From assembly GCF_019703515.2 (NCBI RefSeq), contig NC_059372.1, positions 26,995,431 to 27,059,430 of the forward strand: a stretch of DNA of 64,000 nt, written 5' to 3'. The DNA is from Myxocyprinus asiaticus. Lineage: Eukaryota > Chordata > Actinopteri > Cypriniformes > Catostomidae. Positions 11,768-23,700 of the stretch are shown piece by piece. Both the position numbers and the translations under genes were made by a program. The first letter of the stretch is position 1. Each line of letters begins with the position of its first letter. The notes beneath the pieces are model-generated. The model had not been told where the DNA came from. It ran no database searches and saw only the letters and a list, made by a program, of their open reading frames with translations.

Positions 11768-14700
11768 TTATACACTGTTCTTGTCTGGGAGCTCAGCCTC
11801 AGGGGTGCGGGGGAAGTAGACAGTAGTCTTGTGCTCTTCATAACGGTCAATGTGCTTGAGGTGGACAACCATGTGCAGGGCATAGGCCAACACCAGCAGC
11901 AGGATCAGAGAGGTGATGAGGCCCATCAAGATGGCTGGAGTGAAGAAGGTTGCGCAGTCACTAGCTGAAGCAAATTTGTTGGACTGGACATTGAAGGCCT
12001 GGATCTGAAAAGAAAGTATAAGGTAAAAGCGATGCCCTGCATGCCCAATTATTAGGCAAGTGAGTATTCTGATCTTATCATTATTTCCATGCACATTTTC
12101 CAACTCCAAACCATATAAACTTGAATGCTTATTGGATTAAATCATTTTCAGGTGGTATGTATTTGTGTAATGAGGGAGGGTGTGGCGAAAGTGACTAATG
12201 CCTTATATCAAGGTGTGCATAATTATTAGGCAGCTTCATTACCTCAGGTAAAATGGGCCAAAAAAGACATTTAACTGACACTGAAAAGTCAAATATTGTA
12301 AAATGCCTTTCAAACGGATGCAACACTCTTGAAATATCTAAACTATTGAGGCGTGACAATCAAACGTTTTGTTGCGAATAGTCAACTGTGGCACAAAAAA
12401 CGCATGGAGAAGAAAAGGCGCAAATTAACTGCAAAAGACTTGAGAAGAATTAAACGTGAAGCTACCAGGAACCCATTATCCTCCAATGCTACCATATTCC
12501 AGAACTGCAACCTACCCGGAGTGTCCAGAAGTACAAGGTGTCAAGTGCTCAGAGACATGGCCAAGGTCAAGAAGGCTGAAACACGACCACTACTGAATAT
12601 ATTCACAAGTTGAAGCGTCAAGATTGGGCAAAGAAATACATGAAGAGAGATTTTTCAAAGGTTTTATGGACAGATGAAATGAGAGTGACTCTTGATGGAC
12701 CAGATGGATGGGCCCGTGGCTGGATCACTAATGGACACAGGGCACCACTTCGAGTCAGGTGCCAGCAAGGTGGAGGAGGGGTACTGCTATGGGCTGCTAT
12801 CATTAAGGATGAGGTAGTTGGACCTTTTCGAGTTGAAGATGGACTGAAACTCAACTCTCAAACCAACTGCCAGTTTCTGGAAAGTACTTTCTTCAAGCAG
12901 TGGTACAGGAAGAAGTCCTCAGCATTCAAGAAGGCCATGATCTTTATGCAGGACAAAGCTCCATCACATGCATCCAAATACTCCACTGCTTGGCTAGCCA
13001 GCAAGGGCCTCAAAGATGCCCAAATAATGACTTGGCCCCCTTCCTCACCTGACTAAAATCCTACTGAGAACTTATGGGCCCTTCTCAAATGTGAGATTTA
13101 CAGTAAGGGAAGACAATACACGTCTTTGAACAGCATTTGGGAGGCTGTGGTTGCTGCTTCAGCGAAAGTTGATCGTAAACAGATCAAGAAACTGACAGAC
13201 TCCATGGATGGAAGGCTCATGGCAGTTATTGAAAAGAAGGGTGGCTATACTGGTCACTGAATATTTTTGAAAGGCCAAAATTTTTATTTAATTGTCATTT
13301 TGTGTTACTTATTTGTTGTACCTACTCTAAAAATTGAGAATAAACAATTGAATTGGGAGAAATTATTTTTGTAATTTAGTTGCCTAATAATTGTGCACAC
13401 GTATATATTCCCCTGAGAAAGACAAAAATCACTTTTTCTTTGTTAAACATTCAGGTTTGAGGTTCAATAACATTTTGGATTGACTGAGAGCATTGTGTTT
13501 GTTCAACAATAAAATTAATCCTGAGGAATACAATTTGCTTAATAATTTGGTACACAGTGTAAATTACTTTTTCACATTATATTGTTTTGTTGAGCAATAG
13601 AAGTGTTTAGTCCTGATGTCAAATTGAAATTTTTGGAATATGGGAAATAATTTGCCTTGACGAATTTCCTGCAAGTTTTGCAACCTGGTCTCATAGAATC
13701 ACGTTGTCATACCTACATTTTAGCAAAATTATTTTTACATGGCTCGTTGTACATATCACAGAAGTTTCCAGGTGAAATAAACACTACAGGCGCTACAACA
13801 GCAATTACTTTTATTCACCTTCACGCAAATCACAAGTAAAACGGCAGATTATCAGTTCATAAACACGTACTATTTGCCCGGTTCTTCACACAATACTATC
13901 TTATGACATCCAAATACATTTTCTATTGCACATGACTTGTAAGGCAATACATTTTAAAGGTGCTATATGTAAGATTGATAACAAGCCTTTGAAATGAGTA
14001 CTGCAGTCCAAATTCAAAATATTGGAGAGTTGCCTGCCCCGCCCCAGACTCAAAGCTCATGCGGGTTACCAGAATATTGACATGCAAATTAGCCAACTCA
14101 GCATCTGTTTTAAAGGATTTCTGGGCTTTAAGCTGTCTCCATCTTCCAAAGGCATCTCCGATATTTATCCTTGTTTTACTACGCCTCTGGTCATGGTGGT
14201 TTTTAGACGGATGCGAGGCTTTTTAGGTCGGGTGGAATCTGTTATCTCTTATCAGTTCGTTTGCTGGCTTCCATGGCTGCAGCATGCAGTATTGTTTGAC
14301 TGCAAACTTGTTCAAATCTGGCAACCCGGCAGTGTCGAAATACTACTGGTGAGGGGGCAGTGGGCGGACTCACACAGGCCAAAATATAAACAGAAATTCC
14401 GGCCTGGAATGGAAACATCAAAGTAGAATATACTGGCTGTAGCATTGTTATCGGAGAAGCCAGTATTTCAACTTAGCATGTTTCCTAATTCTCTAATGAC
14501 ATATTATGGTCATTTTATGATTTAGTACAGTAAAAATATTACATATAACACCTTTAACGTTTTCATTACATAACCAACCAATGGCACGGTAGCTCAACTG
14601 ATAGAGCGTTTTACTTGTGCTTCAAAGTACGGAAGCCTGTTTTGCCCATGGTTTATAACTTTTTTCTGTCTTGTTTTCTCGTGATCACGACTTAATTTTC

Positions 14701-17700
14701 TAGAGATCTCTACATAACAAAAGTTGTTTTCTCAAGATCACGACTTAAGTGTAAATCACTGCAGAATCATTCCAGAGACTTCATTCAGTGTGAATGTCAG
14801 AGGAGCAGGAGCATGTCATATATCTCTTTAATCAAGGCCTGACGGCAGCTGAAATAGCTTTGTGTCATTGAAGCACCATATACATTGAAGCACTGTATCG
14901 GAGCTTCTATCATTTTGGGAAAAAAACGTGATCTGTGACGTCCGAAGATTCATTTGTCTGAAAACCACATGACTGCTTTGGTATCTGGTTCAAAAGAAGC
15001 AAATTTCAGTACGATTTTGAACCCAATACAGTCACATAAGCACATTTCAGTCCCATTTTTTATAAAATGTTACAGCCATTGCACAAGCATATTTATTTTC
15101 CAATCTACATGTTAATAATCATTTATTAATTTACTCTCAGACAATGTTTTTATTTTTTAACAGAACACAGTAACTTCTTAACTCATATATGAAGCCTTTG
15201 AGCCTTCACATTTATTTATAAACACTTGCTTTAGTTAACAAAAGATGAAAACGACATAATAGCATTGATAATACATTTTATTGCTAGTTGTGCTTAATTT
15301 TTTGACCACCAGATGGCAGTAAATTGAACCGTGTCCAGAAGCTTTGAGTAACTAACCCAATTTCAATTCGTTTGTTATGAAAGCCCAACTGCTTTTTCAT
15401 TACTCCATGGATACAGGATTATGACTGAGAGATGCAGGTCAGCAGGCTCGCGAGCCACTAGATAAAACTGAGATAAAATCTATCTCCTTGACCTAAAGAG
15501 AAGCCCTGTTGCGATAAACAGAAAATAAAAATGCTGTTCCTGTGACGTTACGCTGCTCCAGGTGCCAAAATGTGTTTTCTCGCGGGAACTTTAAGTCGAA
15601 ATCACGAGAACAAAAGAGAAAATCAAGTCGTGATCATGATAAAACAAGACAGAAAAAAAGTGATAAACCATGGCCAAAATGGGCTTCCGTAGCAATGTAC
15701 CGGGGTACGAGGGTTTAAGGTTTAGGGTAGGGAGGTAGGTTTTGTTGATGTAAAACTCGATTGAGCATTAACCTTAAAATCCTCATCTGTTCGGTAGAAC
15801 ATTTACTGGCTTGTAGCGCCACACAGTGGACATTTCACATTTGGAAAAATGTTGCCACAGTCACATAAAGTAAGATAAGGTCTGTGGTTAACATTACTTG
15901 AAGAGACTTTCATATTTTGTTCTAGAACATAAATCACATACTATCATACCTCAAATGTGAATTTTTGCTTCATAAAGACTATGGCTTGTTAGCAACTTAT
16001 TAGAAATAACATGAAAGTCTCTACCAATAATGTTAACCACAGACCTTATTGTACTCCAAAATCATAAACAGCAATTCTAAAAACCCACTTTAAATTCCCA
16101 TTGGAACCCATTGGTCGAAAATGCTTATCTTCCTCTGGGATTTATGACTACAACCTGAACATGAGCATTTCTATACACTTAAAATCATTTCCAAATATGA
16201 ACATAAAAGAGTCTCAGAAATAGTAAACTTCCATAAACTGTCGATTACACTAAAGCAGATTTCATGGCTGCTACCTGAAAATCTGTGAAAGTGATGTGCC
16301 AGTTTGCCGAGCTGTCAGTGTAGGAGCTGGGCACCAGTAGGGTGTCATATTTCTGTAAGCTGCTGACATGCTGGCAGTGGTAAGAATAGGTAGCAGGGGC
16401 ATAGACCTCCGTGGCATTGAACGTAGCCTCGTGAGTCCAGTTGTAGTGGATGTGAACGCTGTCCAAGGTAAACCAGTTTTGGCCAACTGATTCGTAGAAT
16501 GTGTTGGACATCTGAAGCCTTCAGTGCACAAGACAGACAATAGGAAGTCATTGTAGACTGTTATGTTGCACGTGATTCTGTCAGATTTGTCAAGATGTGT
16601 GCAAGGGAAGAAATAAAGTATTTACCTGATGACAAGACCCCTGATGTCTTCCACATCGCCCAAATGCAAAGAGAGCCTATAAGAATGTCATTAGGATACA
16701 CAATTACAAAACAGTATCTATGACTGTATATACAATGGGGTCCAAAATTCTGTGACCACATTGAAAATCTGGGATTCAAAATCTGATTGAAACCTGGAAT
16801 TAAACAGAAAGATTTAGGATTTTGAATGTAATTTTTTATTTATTATCTTTTTTAAACAAAGAAATGACATAAAATGAAGAGGAAATATTTAAGTCTCTGC
16901 ACTATTTCTAGGCCACTAATCAGATGTAAACAAATTTGTGACATGGACACTAAAAACCCTAATTCTGTAAGTTGACTTTACTTAAATGATTGAGTAAACT
17001 CATTCTCACAATTGAATTGAGTAATGGCATCTCCAAAACTTGTGTAATTAAGTTCAATTAACTTGGTGATCATATAGAATGAATTTAACTATTTAAGGTA
17101 ATTAGATGCAAGTAGACTTAACTCAGATTAGCTATTTATGTTGGCTTGACAAGCCAACATACTGATCTACTATTTAAGCTAATTCTTCTTCTTCTTCTTC
17201 TGAGCCAAAATGTAAATAGTATCTCCTCCTAGAGCTTTCAAGCAACAAACACCAAACTCACCACAGACTTTCAGACTGGTCTGACTCGGGTTGCTATCTC
17301 TTTTCTAACTGATCGGACTTCCGGTATTCCCGTATCAGACTTCCGAACAGGACTGATTTTAAATTGACTCCCATTCAAGGTGTGAAAACTTTTCCCTCTA
17401 ATAACTCCTTTAGAGGATTCAATCTACTTACTATCACTCTACCACTCATACTTTCTATCTATCACTCTCTTTTCTATCTTTCCATCACTCCACTCTTTTT
17501 ATTCTTTCTTTCACTCCATCACTTTAACACCCTAGCAACTGCATACAACCTAACAACCATTTAGTGCACCCTAGCAACCAAAACCCATTGACTGCCATTC
17601 AAAATGGCTTAGATGGATATCTTCAGATCAGAATGTCCAACAGACATGAGAGTTGGCTTGTTTGAATTGGGTGAGCAATCAATCTTCAAGTATCATCATG

Positions 17701-20700
17701 GAAACTACTTAGCCATGCCCTAGCAACCATTTAGAGCACCCTAGCAACCAAACCCCACTGACTTCCCGCTTGTATGGGTATCTCAGGATCAGAATGTCGT
17801 AGAGACTTCATTGTTGGCTTGTATGACTCAGAACAGCAAGCAGCCTTCTTGGTATCACACTGGCAACTGCCTAGCAACCACGTGGGCTTACCCTAGCAAC
17901 CAAGTAACAAATCACATATCTCTGCACCAGAACATCGTAGAGACTTCCGGGTTGACTTATTTCACTCAGGATGGCAAGGAGCCTTAATAAGTATCACCCT
18001 GGTAACTGCTTAGCAACCAGATGGGGTTAACCTAGCAACCAAGTAACAAATCACATATCTCTGCACCAGAACATTGTAGAGACTTCCAGGTTGACTTATT
18101 TCACTCAGGATGGCAAGGAGCCTTGCTGAGTATCACCCTGGTAACTGCTTAGCAACCAGATGGGGTTACCCTAGCAACCAAGTATCAAATCACATATCTC
18201 TGAACCAGAACATCGTAGAGATTTCCGGGTTGAATTATTTCACTCAGGATGGCAAGGAGGCTTGATAAGTATCACCTTGGTAACTGCCTAGCAACCAGAT
18301 GGGGTTACTCTAGCAACAAAGTAACAAATCACATATTTCTGACCCAGAACATCATAGAGAGTTCCAGGTTGACTTATTTTACTCAGGATGGCAAGGAGCC
18401 TTGATGAGTATCACCCTGGTAACTGCTTAGAAACCAGATGGGTTACCCTAGCAACCAAGTAACAAATCACATATCACTGCACCAGAACATTGTAGAGAAT
18501 TCCGGGTTGACTTATTTCATTCAGGATGGAAAGGAGGCTTGATAAGTATCACCCTGGTAACTGCATAGCAACCAGATGTGGTTACCCAGCAACCAAGTAA
18601 CAAATCACATATCTCTGCACCAGAACATCGTAGAGATTTCTGGGTTGACTTATTTCACTCAGGATGGCAAGGAGCCTTGAAAAGTATCACCCTGGTAACT
18701 GCTTAGCAACCAGATGGGGTTACCCTAGCAACCAAGTAACAAATCACATATCTCTGCACCAGAACATCGTAGAGACTTCCGGGTTGACTTATTTCACTCA
18801 GAATGGCAAGGAGCCATGTTAAGTATCACCTTGGTAACTGCCTAGCAACCAGATGGGGTTACTCTAGCAACCAAGTAACAAATCACATATCTCTGACCTA
18901 GAACATCGTAGACTTCCGGGTTAACTTATTTCAGCAAGGAGCCATGTTAAGTATCACCTTGGTAACTGCCTAGCAACCAGATGGAGTTAACCTAGCAACC
19001 AAGTAACAAATAACATATCTCTGCACCAGAAAATCGTAGAGACTTCCGGATTGACTTATTTCACTCAGGATAGCAAGGTACCTTGGTAAGTGTCACCCTG
19101 GTAACTGCCTAGCAACCAGATGGGGTTACCCTAGCAACCAAGTAACAAATCACATATCTCTGCCCCAGAAAATCGTACAGACTTCCGGGTTGACTTATTT
19201 CATTTAGGATAGCAAGGTACCTTGGTAAGTGTCACCCTGGTAACTGCCTAGCAACCAGATGGGGTTACCCTAGCAACCAAGTAACAAATCACATATCTCT
19301 GACATCGTAGAGACTTCTGGTTTAATTCATTTGACTCAGGGTAGCAAGGAGCATTTTCAGTGTCACCTTGGTAACTGCCTAGAAACCGAATTGCCATTCA
19401 GAAAAACAAGCAAGGGGTAGGGATGAATAGGACTTCTTGCATCTGGCTGTCTATCTGTATGATGTTCCTTCTGTCTGTCTGATTGTAAGACCTTCAAACT
19501 TCCAACTCTTGAAACTATTTTAAACTTTCAGACCAGGCTTTGTCAAGCCAACATAAAGTTTGTCATCAAACTTTACTATCTAGTTAAATGTTGTTGTTTC
19601 TACTTCTATTTTATTTGAATGGACTCAAATTCTGGTCATACAATAACACAGCTTAAATAAAGAAGATTAAAATTGATTCTAGGTCAATTATTAAATAAAC
19701 TGAAATGCATAGAAAACTGTACTTCAGTTGCACATGCAAAAGGAGAACTAAGATGGTGTTAACAGGGTCCATCTTGACCAAAGTGACACAGATCACCACA
19801 AAACAACAATAATACTACAAAAGAGCTCAAATCTCTATGAATTCTTAAAGGAATATTCCAGGTTCAGTACAAGTTGAGCTCAATCAACAGCAGTTGTGGC
19901 ATAATGTTGATTACCACAAAAATTTATTTCGACTTGTTCCTCCTTTTCTTTAAAAAAAGCAAATATTGAGGTTACAGTTAGGCACTTACAATGGGACTGA
20001 ATGGGGACAATAAAAGTGAATGTGGCCAATTTTTGGAGGGTTTAAACACATAAATGTGAAGCTTATAACTTTATAAAAGTACTTGCATTAATTCTTCTTT
20101 TAAAACTTGTGTATTATTTGAGCTGTAAAGTTGTTTAAATTGTAATTTTTACGGTCGTTTGAGGGTTTTAGGGTTTATTAACATTACATCGTCATGGAAA
20201 CTAAGTTGTAAAATTGGCTATAACTTTACACAGAAAAGGTTAGTAAGTGATTTTATCACACTAAAATCATATTAACATACATATCCTTTATGTCTTGTGG
20301 CTATACTTTTGAAACAGTGAGTATTTTAACCTTACAAAAATTGGTACCCATTCACTGCCATTGTAAGTGCCTCACTGTAACCCAGATTTTTGCTTTTTTT
20401 CAAGAAAAGGAGGAACGAGTCGAAATTATTTTTTTTGGTAATTAACATTATGCCACAAATGTTGTCGACTGAACTCAACTTGTACTGAACATAGAATATT
20501 CCTTTAATAACAACTATTAAAATACCCCCATATGTTCTCTTTGACCAAGTAAACATAATTAAATAATTCAAGCACAAGTGCATGAGGGTATATGAAGAGT
20601 GTGAACATGAAGAAAGTTTGAAATTCATGTTCATTTTTCCTATTTTCACTCAAAGATTATATTTGTTTTGCTAACAACAACCAAATTAATAGTAAAAAAA

Positions 20701-23700
20701 AAAAAAAAAAACCTAAATAAAAGCATTTTCACTTGTGGTCTCAGACTTTTGAACCTTTATATGTGTCTGTACTAAAATCAACAAAACTGACTTAGCCACT
20801 AACATAAAACAAAACACAGGCTTTTAAGGTTTTTGGGTCTGGGCAACTGAGATTTGACAAGCTACACATTGTGGAAGGTAGAGTTTTGTAAGTATACATA
20901 CGTGGCCTTCTCCTTGGTACAAACAGAGCCTTTGGTGTCCACTAGTGCATTGGTTCCAAACACCCTCTCTGTGAGGTCCAGAAAAGTGTTGTTCCTGTAT
21001 CGAATAGCCAGTCTCTTAGCTTTGAAAAGGATGCATATCTTGCCATTGTAAGCCACAGTCAGTGGGGAGTAGGGTCCTGAGCTTGTAGACTGGAGTAACT
21101 TCCGCTTGGTTCTAGGTTGGGCATGCAGATGCCACCCGTAAGGCTGTATGAAAATGATAACAGGACAAACTGAGTGATGATTTAAGGTAAAGTTTGGAGG
21201 CCATCAGACAGCAGAAACAGAGATCACAAAGACCCCCTGCTCCACACAGACATATTTTCTACTTTTAATGATGTTTTTAAATGTGTTATGCCTGTCTTAT
21301 GAGTCTTGTAGGATGCTGGATGAATTGAGGCAGAGATGTTATGGAAGCCAAGGTCACACTGACTATCAGAGAAAATGCAATACCTGCAGTATTCTTCTGA
21401 GTGGATTTTCAGCTGCAGGCGAGTAACTCTCCTCATGTGAGGCACTTGGACTCTCAACATGTTCTCCATCTGCATCACAAAATGTTCAAATGGGAAAAAG
21501 GAGAGATGGCATAATGAGTTAAGCACACCTTATTTTAAATCACAAAAAGTTAATATGCAAGGAAAAAATAGCTGTCATTTCTGAGGTAAGGAAGGAAGTT
21601 TCAAAAAGATGAAAAACATTTGAGCGATAAAGGGAGATCAGCAACACTATAAAACACTTGTCGTATACAAGGTTTATGCTTAAAACAAGAAACTGTTTGC
21701 CCATGGGTAGGAAAAGTACATAGTCTCTGAGAACAAATCGTATTATCATACACGATTTTGCTTCTCAAGTAAATTTATCCAGTATTAAAGATATTCAAAT
21801 ATATTTCCTGGAAAACAAGACAAAAATACTGATTAAGAATTATTGTTTTACATTGAATATACGGTGCAGTACTGTGTATAAACATTTGTTTAAACAAATC
21901 TGAAAATTAAATAACATTTCTTTGGCATCAGCCTTTTCCCTATTGAACTACTGCTTCGTCTGTCCATGTAAAATAATTTTGTTTTGCATAAAAACCCACT
22001 GTCACTGAACCGCATTAAAGAGTCAAATGTTTTCCCAGACTCTACACAACTCAGAAAATGAGAAAATTGCATGATGCTCCATAATAATGCATAGAAATAA
22101 ATGAACCACACAAGTATTACCTTACGCTATAATGCACAAATTTAACAAAAATGATACAATCACCATAAGAACTGCATCAGAAAAGAAACTGACTACATTT
22201 AAAAGAAGCCAGAGAAAAATATAAGACTGAAAAATACAGAAGTAATACAACCAGTGCAAAAGTAGGGTGAATACAGGTAAAGTGGTAAACTGTAAACCCT
22301 AATGCTCAAAATAATTAATTGTTTTGAGTAGGGAAAAATTAAATCATACAAATTAGTTCAAATAAATAAATCTTGATGAATATTTATAACTTTCTTATTC
22401 TTTTGAGTTCACAAAACTGACACCTTTTAAGTAACCTGAATTGTTTTGTTGTTTTGATAGCCAGATGCTGTGTGCACATTGTGCTTCGTGTTGATTATAT
22501 ACTGAACTATGCATCCGATTACATTGTGTGTGGGCTCGTTTGAAAGATAATCACCTCCTCTAAGTAATGGTATGTGACATGTTATGTTCTGTCGTGAATT
22601 TACAGGCGGAAATGCGGTATATAAACAACACCTGTTAACATGAAACATGTATGTCAAAGAATTATACTTAGCTATTACTCTCTATATTTTTGTTTGAGAG
22701 TAAAACAAATAGACTGGTTGTATTCTTGTGTTTCCACCAACATATGACACATGGCTATTTGATCAATTTCATCTTTTTACTGATTGTAATAATATGTACA
22801 ATGCAAATTATTTTAAAAATTGTCAAAATGGAACGCTTCTGATTTGTATGCAAATTTCAAAGCACTTGTTCAGTTTTGGTCATAATGCCTACATGCATTG
22901 TAAAGTAGAGCTTCTAAGCTTTCAAACTATGATTATTTTGTGTTGGTTTCAGTTCAGCCAAAGAGTTAAAGTTAAGTGCCATTGAAATGTATGAGTAAGT
23001 TCACTCAGCTCATTTCAAATTAAGAGCAATTAAGATGAATGTGTAAAAAAAAAATTAAAAATCCAAAAGTTCTTTTAACTTAAACTTTGGAGTTAATTAA
23101 TTAAAACAATATTGATGTAACTGATTGCCTTAATTTTTTGGAGTGCTGCCATCTTATTAGGATTTACAGTGAACATCTATCATTATGTGTATATTCTTCC
23201 ATTACTTTAATAAATCAGCATCAAGTAAGTTCATCCTAGTATGGGATAACATTGATGTAGCCATTTAGCTCATGTTAAAAACAACTCCAATGCATAATGA
23301 TCAGAAAGTGTGCCACTTTATCTGTATTCACTTCTACACATAACTGCCATTTAAATAAGAGCTACTGACCTGTTTTAATTCTCACAGCTTGGTATGGGGG
23401 GACCTCCGAGCTGTAATGGAAAAAACACAACAAAAGAGGGGGTTGATCTCTTTGAGTCACACTGTGGCCTACTTATAAATGTCTTAGACAGATTTCCCAT
23501 AGATCCACTCAGCTTGATCCAGTAGTGATGCATGACCACAAGTCTGACATCTTCAATCCAGATTAATGTCTCAGGAGATGACAAGACATTTAGTCAAATG
23601 TCATCATTCTTGAAATGTGCTTAGCACCTTGTGTCCATCAACAAAGTGGCTTATTGGCACCTTGCGTATACATATGCACATGTAAATTTGTCTCACGTCA

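Noticed and set aside
17890..19300. Regularly spaced repeats resembling a CRISPR array
   Set aside because: The whole 139-bp unit repeats, so there are no unique spacers. The setting is a vertebrate intron with a transposon around it.
20854..21056. Plus-strand 65-codon frame over 20.85-21.05 kb
   Set aside because: Antisense shadow of atp6ap1l exon 4, whose minus-strand frame carries the family motifs.
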